DNA of 64,000 nucleotides. Source: Epiperipatus broadwayi. Lineage: Eukaryota; Onychophora; Udeonychophora; Euonychophora; Peripatidae. Under the pieces are notes generated by a model. That model searched no databases and was not told where the DNA came from. It saw only the letters and a program-made list of their open reading frames with translations. Positions 15,646 to 28,783 of the stretch are shown one piece after another. The stretch's first letter is position 1. Every line of letters starts with the position of its first letter. A program made the position numbers and the translations under genes. The DNA is taken from the NCBI GenBank assembly GCA_028023455.1, contig JAQFVV010006732.1, forward strand, positions 188,001 to 252,000. The letters are read 5' to 3'.

Positions 15646-17340
15646 AAGAGAGAGTTTATTATATAGATTCTTAATACATAAATATGAGAGAAGTATAAGT
15701 GCTTATCAATTAGAATCAAGTTTACAGTTTGAGCTTAATTGTTTAAATAAACTAGAAGTTAAATCAATAATTAATAAGAAAAATGAATATCAATTAAGGC
15801 TATTTTAATTTATAATGTAATTTTTACACTTCTAGGTTCATTATAAAAGTTAGACGTAATTTGCTTTAAAAAATAAAATTATAAATCAAGTTGTAGTTAA
15901 CCTTAAATAATTGCAGTTTTTTTATTTAATAATAATATTAATTACAATAAAACGTTAACAACAATTTTGCTAATTACTGAAATATTAAACAATTGTTTTA
16001 AGCTTAAGGCAGAAATTAATTTTCTTATTTTATAATTGTTTTAAATAAGTTGTAAATAATTAATATTCTAATATAATCAAAAATTGTAACCATTAAATGA
16101 TCAAAATGAAATTAAAAACATAAATTTATATATTTATTTTTAATTAATTTTGGAAAAACATTATTAATGCAAAAATATTTTTAATCTGAATTAAATCATT
16201 TTATTTTTCAAGTTTAAATGATGTGTTTTATATATTGTATATATATAAATTATTTATTAAAGCTGATAAATTGGTAGATTTTTTTCACATTTGAGTTATC
16301 TTAGAATATTAGCATAATATATATATTATATTAATTTTTAGCAAATTTGTAAATATTTTTTAAATAGGCTCCTGATATTTAATGATTTATCCAACGAACC
16401 ACTAAAATAACTATAATAAAAACAACACATGTAATTTTTAGAACATACAAAAGATTGAATATTATAAATTCATGACTATGTAAACATTTTTATACTTCTT
16501 TTATTATTTTTATTTATAAAAACACAAAATACTTTATTTGAAAATATTTAGTAAAAAGTACTGAAAACCTTTCAACTTTCTTTGCTTTCTTTACTGCGGT
16601 TACTTTTTTATTGTTTTTTTATTTTTGTTTATTCATTTGTGGCAGAAAATGAAATTAAAATTATAGGAAGTTATTAGTTTAAAAAATCTGAAGAAATCAG
16701 TATATGTCAGCCATCAAGATCTTTAAATTAATCTATCTCTTTGTACCACCTTGATGACTGCTAAGTTAGTTCTTTGTTTTCTTGTTTGAAGTACATATGT
16801 AAGATTATTTTGAGTTTTTTAACAAATATGGAAATTTCAAAAATATGTATATTTTGATTTTTCTATGTAAATTATTATGACTATATTTACACAATACTTG
16901 TATAATAATTCATTAAAAACAAAAGTATAAATGATTATTTTTTGATTTCATTCAAATATGTTTTCTTGTTAAAATTATATTAATAAATTTAATTTTAAAG
17001 ATAAACAGAAAACTAAGTATCAACATACGCTGGACAATTGTAGCAGCTAGTACATGACATAGTAATCAATGTATTCTAGAAGTGTAGTGCATCAAAAATC
17101 TTTATGTAGTGCCTTGGTGTCTACTCATCTAAAATTTTTGGACAAGTTTCAAACTTATGGTATTCATCAGAGAGAAGCTTAAATCTGAGAGCACAACACA
17201 TATTTGGGTCTAATGCATTTCTTCAGCAGTCACTTCTAGAATGTTTTGTTAACTATAAAAATTGGAGCCCAAACTGAATAAACAATAATGATTTCAAACA
17301 TAGTTAATTTATTTGTCTAGTCATGGATCTGAACACAATT
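15646..17340. other. AT-rich noncoding stretch
   Basis: Mostly A/T sequence. A weak imperfect palindrome (CAGCCATCAAG with CTTGATGACTG) lies at about 16,710-16,765. I see no coding signal. Confidence 0.5.
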
Positions 17341-17430
17341 CACTATTTGTATATCTTGGTGTCTTTGTTTTTAATAATAATGGTCACAACATCCTTAGGA
17401 TAGAATTGTTATTAAAACATTGTAACATCA
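17341..17430 (+). pseudogene. Short relic of a LINE reverse transcriptase (YLG block)
   Basis: One frame reads SEHNSLFVYLGVFVFNNNGH and then an IELLLK helix. It resembles the block following the RT palm in RTE/L2-type LINEs (FxYLGxxIxxDG...EIxxRI). It differs from the RTE family found twice in this window, so it would be a different element. Only about 30 codons remain, and recognition is by pattern alone. Confidence 0.35.
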
Positions 17431-17739
17431 CATGATAATATTTTCTTATGTCCCCACAGTCTGTTAATACACTATCCACTTTATTTATGCAATATTGTAG
17501 CTTAAACAAACATCAGTATTCAATAGATTCTAGAAAATTGGATAACAAAACAAATTTTCCCAATTGTCATAATTTAAAAGTAATTTGTATATTCTATTTC
17601 ATTTATTTACAACAAGTATTTATTTATTTTATTATAATTTCATTGTTTCTCATTCTGTAAGATCTTTAGTAAAATGTAGTATTTTGAGTAGTGAGGGTGC
17701 TAAGAATCCCCTGATTGCGGAACCAGGCTGCCATTTGAT

Positions 17740-18789
17740 GATGACTTTTTATTTAGGTACTTACAACTGCAGATCACTTTCAAGTGAAGGAAGATTGCAA
17801 GAATTAGAAGAAGAACTGTCTTATATTAAATAGGACATTATTGGACTTTGTGAAGTTAGAAGAAAAGGAGAAGAAACAATTGATTTAAAAAGTGGACATA
17901 TACTCTATTATAAAGGCACACATATTGGAAATACAAGTGGAGTAGGATTCATTATAAATAAAAAGTGGAAGAACAATATTGTGGAGATTGATGGTGTATC
18001 GGACAGAGTGGCAAGATTAGTTATACAACTTAATAGCAGATATCAAATGCAGATAATTCAGGTTTATGCCCCAACAAGTTCTCATAGTGATGAAGTAGTA
18101 GAAGATTTTTATATGGATGTCAAAAGGCTTTTGATCAGAGTAAACAACATTTTAAAATTGTTATGGGAGACTTTAATGCTAGAATTGGTAGACAAATGAA
18201 AGATGAAATTGCTGTAGGTAATTTTGGTTATGGTAATAGAAATGAGAGAGGACATAGACTTGTGGAGTTTGCAGAAAAAGAAAAACTTTGTATTATGAAT
18301 TCATTTTTTGAGAAAAATGTTAAAAGAAAATGGACATGGAAGCATCCAAATGAAGGTACAGCAGAATTGGATTATATTTTGACTAACAGAAAATACATAT
18401 TTCAAGATTGTAATGTTCTTAATAAATTTAACACAGGAAGTGATCATCAATTAGTAAGGTGTAAGTTACGTGTTAATGTAAAACTAGAGAGACAAAAATT
18501 ATTAAGAAAAACAATATTTACAGTTGATATCCCTAATCTTCAGAAACATTCTAATGAATTTAAATTAGAACTTACAAATAGATTTCAAGTGTTAGGAGAT
18601 TTTGAACATGATACAGATTTGAATGAAATTAATAGGAAAACAACTGATACACTTTTCAAAACTGCAACAAAGATAGCTGGTAGAAAAAAGCAGCAATTGA
18701 CTAATAAAATTTCTACTGAGACTAGAGAATTTATCAAGAAAAGAAGGAATATGAAGATATACAAAAATGATGTATTAAAAAGAATTTAA
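17740..18789 (+). pseudogene. RTE LINE endonuclease domain (APE type)
   Basis: This nuclease nicks target DNA to prime reverse transcription. Motifs appear in order. TYNCRSL (about 17,760) carries the catalytic Asn block and GLCEVRRKG (about 17,850) the catalytic Glu. VYAPTS (about 18,063) follows, then GDFNARIG (18,166-18,189) with the Asp/Asn pair. An ELDYIL block at about 18,367 precedes GSDHQLV (about 18,438) with the C-terminal Asp-His. The frame is interrupted by TAG at 17,831-17,833, where a Trp codon is expected, by a one-base loss near 18,130, and by TAA at 18,787. The catalytic residues themselves are intact, so decay is recent to moderate. Confidence 0.9.
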
Positions 18790-20556
18790 TATCTCGAATT
18801 TTGTAAAATCATACAGAAAAGAGTTGAAAATGATATAAGAAAGTATAACTGTGAAATAGCGAGGAAAGCTGTAGAAGAAAATAAAACTCTCAAAAATGTT
18901 AAACAACATTTTGGTATTGGTAGAAAATTTATATCTGCAATAAGAAAAAAAGATGGAATTATTACTAAAAAGAGAGATGACAGCATGAAATTGGTAGAAG
19001 ATTTTTATCAAGAATTATATAGTAATAAAGAACAAGTACCTCCTATATCTATTACATCTTCCGAATTGCCCAGAATTTTAAATGAAGAAGTGAGACATGC
19101 AATTAAGTGTATGACGAAAGGAAAGGCTCCAGGAAATGATGGAATTATTATTGATATATTAAAAGAAGCAGGTGAAGAAATAGAAACAATTTTATCAAAG
19201 TTATATACCAAATGTTTAAATGATAAAGATGTACCGGAAGATTTGAAGAATGCAGTAATATTTAAAAAAGGTGATAAAAAGATATTAGAAATTACAGACC
19301 TATCAGCCTTTTATCAGTTTTATATAAAAATTTTACCAAGATAATTACAACTCGTCTACAGAGAACTTTGGATTTCCACCAACCAAGAGAACAAGCTGGA
19401 TTTAAAAGTGGTTTTAGTACAATAGATCATATCCAGGTATTGAGAGAAATCATAGAAAGGACAAACGAATATGAGTTGTCTTTATGTTTTGGATTTGTAG
19501 ATTATGAAAAGGCATTTGATTCTATACACATTTCTTCAGTGATTAAAGCATTGGATCATCAATGTATAGATCCAGGATATTGTCATATTTTAAAGAATAT
19601 TTATAAAAATGCAACAGCAACAATTAGATTACATAAAGATACTGGAAAAATCAACATTGAGAAAGGTGTAAGACAAGGTGACTCCATATCTCCAAAACTC
19701 TTTACAGCAGTGCTGCAAGAAGTATTTTGTGGATTAAAATGGGAAACTAAAAGAGTGAAAGTAAATGGAGAGTATTTAAGTCATTTAGATTTCGCAGATG
19801 ATGTAGTTGTTTTTTTCAAATAATGCTTCAGAGCTGCAGGAAATGTTGCAGGAGTTAGCAGATGAAAGTAGAAAAGTAGGACTAAAGATAAATGTTAAAA
19901 AGACTAAAGTAATGTTTAATCGATTTGCTCAAAATATGAAAATAAAGATTGATTATGATGAAGTAGAAGAAGTTAACAGTTACAAATACCTTGGTCAGAT
20001 TATTAATACAGATGGAAACATAATGGAGGAAATTAATCATAGAATTAAACTTGGTTGGAGTGCTTTTGGTAGAAATAACTTGATACTAAAAGAAAATATG
20101 CCTATGTGTTTGAAAAGGATGGTTTTTAACAAATGTGTTTTACCAGTTTTTACTTATGGATCTGAGACTTGGACACTTAATAGAAGAGCAATACAGAGAC
20201 TTTAGACCACTCCAAGGAGTATGGAGAGGTGTATGTTGGGAGTAACAAGAAGAGATCGAAAACACAATGTATGGGTAAGACAACAAACAGGTGTTACTGA
20301 CCTTATTGAAAAAATTAAAAGATTGAAATGGAGTTGGGCTGGACATATTGCTAGAAGAGATGATAATAGAAGGACAATTGAAATTTTCAACTGGATTCCA
20401 AGAGATTGTAAAAGATCCAGAAAGAGACCACATGTGAGATGGATGGATGAAATAAGAAAATGTGCAGGGGTGTTGTGGAGAAGAGAAGCTAAAGATCGGA
20501 GAAGATGGATTAAACTTGGAGAGACCTTCATCCTGCAGTGGTTTGATAATGGTTAA
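18790..20556 (+). pseudogene. RTE LINE reverse transcriptase and C-terminal domain
   Basis: The reverse transcriptase copies LINE RNA at the nicked target. Visible are KGKAPGNDGI (about 19,120), NYRPISLLSVLYK (about 19,290), GFVDYEKAFDSI (about 19,492), RQGDSISPKLF (about 19,672) and FADD with the catalytic Asp pair (19,791-19,802). A YLGQII block follows near 19,988, then SETWTLNRRAIQRL (about 20,161) and a C-terminal WAGHIARRDDNR segment (about 20,337) typical of RTE proteins. Frameshifts fall in an A-run near 19,275 and a T-run near 19,812. A CAG-to-TAG change stops the frame at 20,203; the truncated copy keeps CAG there. The frame ends at TAA 20,554. Several smaller antisense frames here are shadows. 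Confidence 0.92.
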
Positions 20557-20558
20557 TG

Positions 20559-20662
<104 letters not shown>

Positions 20663-20799
20663 CCTGGTGGAAGAAGATCAAATAAAAAAAATGTAGAATA
20701 ACATTTTTTTTACTCTTTAATAAAAAAAAACAAAATTTTGAAAAACAATGTTGACTTCTTTTATATATAAAATATGACAAATTATTAATTATGAATTCG

Positions 20800-21075
20800 A
20801 TTTACTCCATCTGCAATTTAGTCTTGCATCACATTGGCTCCTCAGGCAGAAAAAATACACAGAGAGTACCTATAGCTAGACCAAGATTATAGAAGGTATA
20901 ATCTACAACCACATTTCCATGCTACAGAAATTCTCCCACTGTTGAATTCAAACCCTATCATTTATTTGTTTTGAAGTAAACTTCAGGCACCAGTTAATTA
21001 CAAAAAGTAACTAACATGCTCTGGATGACAGCCACCAATCCAGCACCTAAATATCCCAACTAGCTCAATCAAAGA
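20800..21075 (-). repeat. tRNA-like SINE, copy 2
   Basis: The reverse complement matches the copy at 5.87-6.13 kb: TGGGATATTT, GTAATTAACTGGTGCC, GTTTACT, AAACAAATAAA and a B-box-like GGGTTTGAATTC in the same order and similar spacing. The copies are diverged, so insertions are old. It lies 0.15 kb beyond the RTE tail on the opposite strand. Confidence 0.55.
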
Positions 21076-22569
21076 CAAATACTATTTTCCAAAAATAATT
21101 TATTATAAATACTTTAAAATTAATTCGAGAACTCATTCATTTCTTTCTTGAATAAACTAATAATTACATACAATATCCCAGGTACACATATTATAGTAAA
21201 CATAGAACATTAAATAGACCTAAGCATTAAAATGCTATATATCATAAACACACAATTTACCAGAAGCTATTTGTTTGTTCGATTGGGAAAGTTCTGAAAA
21301 TATTTGCTGCTTACAATTAACTGCACATTAATGGTTCTTTTATGCCATTTAATAGTTCAGTTCTGTTGACTGTGGATATTTCAAAGAGTGCAATGACTGC
21401 AATTATAAATTTTGAATAAATAGGAATGGGAATAAAAAATATTAATATTACCTCTAGGTTTTTTGGGATAAGCATTCCTCTGGATAGACAAATGCTCTTT
21501 CTCATGTATGATGTGTGCTGTACCAACCAACTGGAATTTGGATAGCTAATAAATGTGGTTCTTTGCTGCAATTCAGTCCATTAGACACATTTTCAAATGA
21601 CTCAGGTTGTTATATGTTCATTGTGGCTTCAAATATTCTAGGGTGGTCAAAGATTAGATTACAGTGGCATATTTTGAATTCTGATAAGCAACACATGTTT
21701 TCTTAGAGTTCACAAAATATATGTTTTATTTTACAGACTTGAATAATACTGCTAAAAGAACTGATTTGCTGGTGACAAGTTTTTTTAGGACTATTTATAT
21801 GTGTATCTTTTATTGTTCAGTTTGATTAACAATTAAATTAAATAAAATTTATTAATTAAATTCCCATTATTCATTCACATTCCTCATTAGATAAATTTAC
21901 TTAGGATAAGATCTAACTTTTTAATTATTCCCATTGTTTATTTGTAGCCATCTTTGAATTTAACTTAACTTTTATGTTACAAATTTTAGTTTCCTTTTTT
22001 CTTTTTTTATAAATTTAACTTTTTTATAGGCACACATTTTACCTCTTTATGTATTTTAAAATCAATCTTATTTATACACACATCCCTCATTCTTATATAA
22101 ATTATAAGAGAGATTTGTAGTTTTAGAGGATTTCCCTTTTTTTTATATTTAATACTTTTAATTTTTCTAAGTTAAATTACCCCTGGTCTAACTCCATTTT
22201 CTTACAATACAACTCTTTAACTTTCCAAACACTACTTTTCTTAACTTATCCAAAAGTTTAATTTTTGCTAAGTTAAATTTTCTTCCCCCTCTAATTACGT
22301 TTTAATTTTTACATTGTGAATGATATAGCATTTTTGATTTTTTGGCAAACTGTGTTTTTTTTTTTTTTTGAAAAAAAACAAACTCTTCAAACTTCTAAAA
22401 ATAATTTATTTTAAATGAGATGTTTTTAAATCATTTATTTATTGATAACATACTCTGCAGTGATTGTATTATTCATTAAAGTTTTAATTTCAAAATATTT
22501 ACTCTGTTTAAATAAAATTTTATTTTAATAATTTTAGACAAAAATGTTTACATGTAGGATTGTTCAATA
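21076..22569. other. AT-rich noncoding stretch
   Basis: No coding signal. The segment 21,870-22,330 is noticeably T/C-rich on the plus strand, a local strand-composition skew. Confidence 0.5.
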
Positions 22570-22624
22570 GCAGTACAATATATATATATATTAATTCTAA
22601 TATTTTCACAGATAAATGATGTCA

Positions 22625-22784
<160 letters not shown>

Positions 22785-23214
22785 TTCTGGATATTCTGTG
22801 TAGTGAAAAGCTAAATGCTTATGTTTCAGTACAATATCAAGTACCTTGTTCAGAGTATCTTTTTTCTTAAATCATAAGAATGTGTGTGAGATTTTAAATC
22901 ATTTTTACCATTTTCTTTCTCCTTATATTTAAATTCTATTGGTTGAAAGTTTTAAAATTTACTTTTTCTTCCAATACCTTCCATATGTTGTCAAAAAAGA
23001 TTAACAACATTTGGAAGAAGCTATTGGAAGAGAAAATAAATTTTAAAACTTCTCAACCAATAAAATTTAAATATGAGGAGAAAGAATTTGATAAAAATGA
23101 TTTTAAATCTCACACACATACTTATGATTTGGGAAAGAGGACACTCTGAGGAAGGTACTTGATAATGTACTGAAATGTCAGCATTTAGCTTTTTCACTAC
23201 ACGGTATATCCCAC

Positions 23215-23360
<146 letters not shown>

Positions 23361-23390
23361 TCATTTATATATATATATATATATTCCAGA

Positions 23391-24179
23391 CTCTCCCTTT
23401 GTAAATATTAATGTAAAATAATACTTATATGAAATTTGAATACAGATTTTTAATAATATAATTTTTCTGATAATACATTTGACATTTTCATGTCATGTTC
23501 ATGGTCAGTCTACAAGATATATGTTTTTGTCTTAAATGGAATCATTTAAAGATTAAAAATTAGTTGACACTTCACCAAATATAAAAAAAACCAGTTTTTA
23601 ATTAAACTCAACCACAATACTCAATATGACATTAAAATTTCAAAGTATTTTAAAAACATAATAGAAATAAATGTCCAATCACTAGTGGTTGATTTTTTTT
23701 AAATCAAAACTTAACAATATAAAAGATCATAAAATTTTCTACATTTAACATTTAAATTAGTGTTATTTAAACTTAATATTGATTTATGTTCTTTTTAATT
23801 AGTTATTGAGATATATCTTCGCATTCTTTTGAAGGTATTTTTTATGAATTAATTTTATTTAAAGCCATGTTTTATCCATTAATATTAGGCTGATGCAATA
23901 AGAATTTAGTTAATTTAATTATAGAAGTATATTGAAACTTTAATATCAAATTTATCATATTATTTAAGTTTAAATAGAAATTGCATTATGTTTGATGGGC
24001 TCTCAAAACATTATAAAAATAAATTAACATCATTTAAAATTAATACAGAATTATGTCATACACACAGGGGTACCAAAAATATTTCGGATCTTATAATGAA
24101 ATATCATTTATTTATTTATTTTTAAATGTTATAAATTTATTTTATTTCAAATTACTGTATATTTGATGCAATACACCAT
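23391..24179. other. AT-rich noncoding stretch
   Basis: I see nothing supportable here. Confidence 0.5.
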
Positions 24180-25035
24180 CTTAAATGTGTTTTTCAGTAT
24201 TCAAAGAGATCCAGAATTATTTGTTGTGATGTCTATTAGTATCTTTGTCATTTTCCCCCACCAAATCAGGAAAATATGACTAATAGATAAGCTGTATCAT
24301 GCTAAATTTACTTAAAAAGTTTACACAAAAGCTAAACATTCCATGCATTTGTTCCACTCATTGCTTGACAGAGTAATCAATGGATGCAGGAAAGCTTGTG
24401 CATTCATAGATGACACTGTCTTGCAATGAGTAGCACTACTGCAAAAAGAGTTTAGCATTGGGATAAACAGCATGTGCAAGCATAAAGAATGGAGATCATG
24501 TGATGTTTAATGGTTTAATTAAAAAGTGTTTCACACTCAAGACTTTGAGAGATGACACTGTGTGGAAGTGGGTAATGCACTTTTTTGTTATATTTACATT
24601 TTACTATATCACATAAATGTTTCAGAACTTGCAGATAAAGGGTCTAAACATAATGAACTTAATTTGAAAGAAAGATGCCATTTGCATTAAAAAAATCATA
24701 ATTGTTTTAACTTTGGACTCCATTTGTTATGCCTTTTAGGATGCAGTAAATTTAATATTTTAATTTAACCACTCATAAACTTCTATTTTTTAAGATTAAA
24801 TTTCTTGTAATCTGATTAAAGCATTACAACTTTTTTTGTCACAGTCAAACTATTCAACCATTATAAAAAATGACAAAAATGCAAAATGCACAATAGAAAA
24901 TAATGTGTTACACTGCCCAACAATTTATCCGAGTAATATCATTTGGCAGATTTATGCAGAAGGATCCCTGCAAAAATATGTAACCACTGAAGCATATTCT
25001 ACAGTAGGTACACACACTAGAAAATGATTCCATGA
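24180..25035 (+). repeat. Dispersed noncoding repeat, plus copy (mate 14.4-15.06 kb)
   Basis: Aligns with the reverse complement of 14.4-15.06 kb apart from a ~205-bp block at about 24,321-24,527 that the other copy lacks. The left boundary is less certain than the right. Confidence 0.6.
24321..24527 (+). mobile_element. ~205-bp insert nested in the dispersed repeat
   Basis: The mate copy reads straight through this point. Here TTAAAAAGT occurs on both sides of the extra DNA, which fits a 9-bp target duplication or a deletion in the other copy. The insert is G+C-richer than its host repeat. Its last ~40 bp (CATGTGATGTTTAATGGTTT) recur at 13.41 kb, suggesting a short mobile element. I see no coding capacity or obvious Pol III promoter. 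Confidence 0.4.
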
Positions 25036-26879
25036 ATTTTTGGATGCTTCCTTGTATATTCTGACAAATGTCTTAAAAATAAGTGGTGTATGTATTTTAG
25101 AGTATTTATTATTCAAGCTAAATTTCAACAACTGTAAACATTAAAATTGTTAATTTATACTTTTAAGACTGTCATGATAATAAAGTATGATACTATTTTA
25201 AGAAGTATATTATTGATACAGGGAAATTTTATCTTTTTGCATTCACAAAAAAAAAAAAAAATGTGATTTTTTTAGACAATAAACTCATTATTAATCATTT
25301 GATTAAAAGTTTCCTACAGTATTTAGTGTTTGGAAAAATAATAAATTAAATATTAGATCTACATAAACATTGTTTTATCAATTAAAAATATATAAATAAA
25401 CACAACACAACCATTCATGATTTTACTATTCAGAAAATTAAAACAATAAAAATAATCCCTCAATATTAGACGGCATAAAAAATCAACCATAGAGCATTAA
25501 TATGTACAATGAATCATAAACATGAGAAGAATTGTATCAGTTATAATTCTATTCAGCTATCAACACCTCACAAATAATCAAGAGCAATACATCAAAACTT
25601 GCTCCCATTGACAAGTAAAGGTTGATAAATTCAATAAAAATTTGATATGCATCTTCCTTTATCTGTCTTACAAATAAGTAATTTAAATTATTTGAAAAAT
25701 ACAATATTGCAGCAAATAAGACAATACCCTCCCAAAAGCCATATAACAGCATGGTACTCAAATACATGACAAAATTTTATATGAATTTACCTAAACAATC
25801 TTGACTGTAAAATTATTCCAATCATTGAAAAAAATAACCTAATTATTCCTGTCTTTTATTCATGAATCAATATATTATTTATTCTCTGATCATAGTTTTC
25901 CTATTTGTTTACACTACAATTTAATTAATAAGATCAATTTTATAAGACAATATTGCTTTCTAGGAAGCTCGTAATTTCTCATTTGTATAATTTTTATATT
26001 TTAATAGTGACTTTTCAAATCATCATTCGTTTTGGATTTTAGCATTTTATTTTAAAATTTGATATTTTTTATCTTATACCATTTATCATTTAAACAGATC
26101 CCAGTCATAAGTAAAACATCTATTTTTATTTTAATCCATTAAACATATGGACTTGAGAAATATTCTGCCATTTTCGAAATTACTACTAATATATTCATTT
26201 TGTTTTAAATCCTGTACTTTCCATTTACTGAGTCTACTTTTTTTTTCCCCATTTCAGTACTAGTTATTGAATATCGATTACTCTTTAGTGATATTTTAAG
26301 AATATTTTGTTGTTTTGATATTTTGATAACTTCTAACTAATGAATATTCATGTTCTATCTACTTGATCGGTTCTTCTTATATTTCACTTCTATCTATAAA
26401 GTTATAATCTTTGATCATTTTTTATTTTAATATATCTAATATTTTCTTCATTACTCACTTTGTCTGCTTGCCTGTTTGTTGAGATAAAATTGCTTGCTTC
26501 AATACATACATCCTTTTTTATTCTGGAAGGTCATGTCAAGACATTTTATAACACAGACAACTGTCTTTGGATTTATAATCTGTGCTTATAAATGTCTACT
26601 ATTCTCTAAATATAAAATTATATTAATAAATCTTGATAATTTGACTTTCTGTGATGCCACTTGCAGACAGTTTTTTTTAATTCTCAACCTATTTTTTGAA
26701 GGAATTGAGTATATCTTGTACCACTTTTTATGTGAAGACTTTCATCTATAACTTTAAATATTATTTTTTTTTAAATATCATATGCCCAAAAGTTATTTAA
26801 TGTTTGCTCTTCACATCGAGATTAAGAGATTGGTTTCACTTGAATTCTTTCCATTAATTAGTTTAGTTGAAATCAATTG
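25036..26879. other. AT-rich noncoding stretch
   Basis: Holds two modest open frames (25,549-25,767 minus, 26,494-26,751 plus) whose composition (F, L, I, Y) does not distinguish them from chance. I see no splice-flanked exon. Confidence 0.45.
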
Positions 26880-28060
26880 TCCAGATAAATTTTATCATAA
26901 TCAATATTTTAATTAAAATAAACTGAATTAATTTATTTATGTTGTATGAATTTAACCAGAATATTAAATAAAGATGCATATATTTATTCTTGAGTTCAGT
27001 TTATTAAATATTCATAGAAATTGTGATGAAAGTTATTATTAAATTCCTGGAGGTCTTAATATTATTTTTAAGGTCTGCTTACTTCTATAAATTTTCTATA
27101 AAGAGGAATAATATAATATATCACTTGTTCTACAAGCCTTACAACAAGACCTACACATTACCACAATGGGAAAATTATGGTAATGTATTAAAGAAGTAAA
27201 AAAAAAGTTTTATGTACTTTTTAATCCAGCTTCTACAAATCTCGATCACCATGCTAAGCTATAACAATACTGAGCATTTGAAGCAGGAACATTTAAACAA
27301 ATATCCGGCTGAAAGGTTAATATAGTAAGGAGTTTCGATTTATGGATTCTTTTCAAAGACATGCAAATGCTGTGTAGGTTCCATCTACACTTGTCCAAAG
27401 GATTATTATCTTCAGTAATAATTTCACCTAATGAAATTTCTTCAAAAAATTTAAATAAAAAAAATCATTCTACTTTAATAAGAACAATCCTACCTACTAA
27501 AGAAAGCTTCAAGGAATATTAGTTTTTTCTATGCTGATTAATGAAGCTTAAATTTTTCAGAAGTACTGTATCATACTGCTAAAAGTGCAAAGATAGTAAA
27601 ATCCCATCAAGGTCAAACCACAATCCTAAAAAAAGTTTGATTGTCTTTAATATCAAACTTCACTTTTATTTATCATTATTAAGAATGTACTTTTTAGTTT
27701 AAAAATTAGAACACTTTAAAAAAGCATTATTAAGCCAGTTAAATAGTTTTGTATAAAATATTTCTCAATATGTTTACATACAGAAGCAATAGCTTGCATA
27801 AAAAAGATTAGTCAGATAACTTATATATGTGCATTTATGTTGCAGTAAAACAAATAAAAAAATTAGTAATTATTAAGATTAGAAATGTAAAGAGGTCCTT
27901 TAGGATTTTTTTGTTTGGTTTCTCTCTTTTTAGTTTTCATCGAGATTCATGAGAAAATTTAATTTGATGTTTACACCGATCAATTCTCATAAATATTTTT
28001 TATAATCTTTATTCATGTTTTAATAGAAGTAATTAAAATTTAATAAGCTCATTTCTATAT
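26880..28060 (+). repeat. 1.2-kb dispersed repeat, copy 1
   Basis: Collinear with 34,465-35,670 over its whole length at moderate identity. Matched landmarks in order are CAGAATATTAAATAAARATGC, then AAGGTCTG, a GATTCTTT-containing block, CATCAAGRTMAAAYCACAA, TTTGATTGTCTTTAATATC, CAGATAACTTATA, GATGTTTACACYGATCAATT and TTCATGTTTTAATWGAAGT. No intact frame survives in either copy, so the nature of the element is unknown. Confidence 0.75.
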
Positions 28061-28260
28061 CTTTTGTGTTAGATTATTATAAGTAAAAATGTCAATGATT
28101 TTCCTTTAACTAATGCAGCCATTACAAATTAATGCACTAGCATGCAGCTTAATAAATAATTAATAGACTGAAACTGTTTTTATTATAAATATGTGAACAA
28201 TAAGTGAGTCATAAAATTATAATAGTAAAATATTTTATGATCAGTCATAAATTTTGTCTA

Positions 28261-28278
28261 TACTCTCTCTCTCTGTCT

Positions 28279-28355
<77 letters not shown>
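28261..28355. repeat. (CT)n microsatellite, ~95 bp
   Basis: CT dinucleotide array with one GTCTATA interruption near 28,275. Confidence 0.97.
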
Positions 28356-28357
<2 letters not shown>

Positions 28358-28567
28358 CGTGAAAGAGATAACAATTAATAAGAAAATTGTTCCCCAAAAA
28401 CTAATAATAGCAGAGATATGTAGGATTTTATCATATTATTGCTTGATGATTCTATTTGTAAGCAGCAATGAAAAGGAGGGTAGATACTATACTACTCTAA
28501 TTATTGGTAAATGTATTCATAAAATATTTATTTGTTTAATATTTATCATTGTACTAAATTTAGAATT

Positions 28568-28783
28568 ATGAATAATATACTAACCCAGCTATATTGTGTT
28601 GGGTCCAACCTTAGCTTCCAAGAAATTATTAATATGTTAAAGAGATTAGAAGCAAGGTTAGAAGACAATTTTAAAAAGTTAGAAGCTAAAATAGAAGCTA
28701 AGTTAAATGATATTTCTAAAGGATTAACAGCTTTGACAAATTATATGGAAGGATATCTGGCAAAAACTAAAAGCTTTAGATAA
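28568..28783 (+). CDS. 71-codon coiled-coil frame, origin unknown
   Basis: From the internal ATG at 28,568 the frame runs to TAG... TAA at 28,781. It encodes a charged helix with a clear heptad pattern in the middle (LKRLEARLEDNFKKLEAK, about residues 24-41), followed by LNDISKGLTALTNYMEG. The amino-acid mix is unlike the F/Y/N-rich chance frames around it. A coiled coil upstream of further eroded sequence would suit a retroelement gag/ORF1 or an exon fragment. There is no homolog in the window, no splice consensus I trust, and the following 300 bp are full of stops. It may be a relic. Confidence 0.3.
   Translation: MNNILTQLYCVGSNLSFQEIINMLKRLEARLEDNFKKLEAKIEAKLNDISKGLTALTNYMEGYLAKTKSFR

Noticed and set aside
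25549-26751. Frames of 72 (minus) and 85 (plus) codons
   Set aside because: They are hydrophobic, A/T-driven composition within the range of chance at this base content.
27160-27320. BED zinc finger of a hAT transposase inside the 1.2-kb repeat (HLKQEHLNKYP-like reading)
   Set aside because: The expected cysteine pair and tryptophan are not in the same frame, and the second copy does not preserve the reading.
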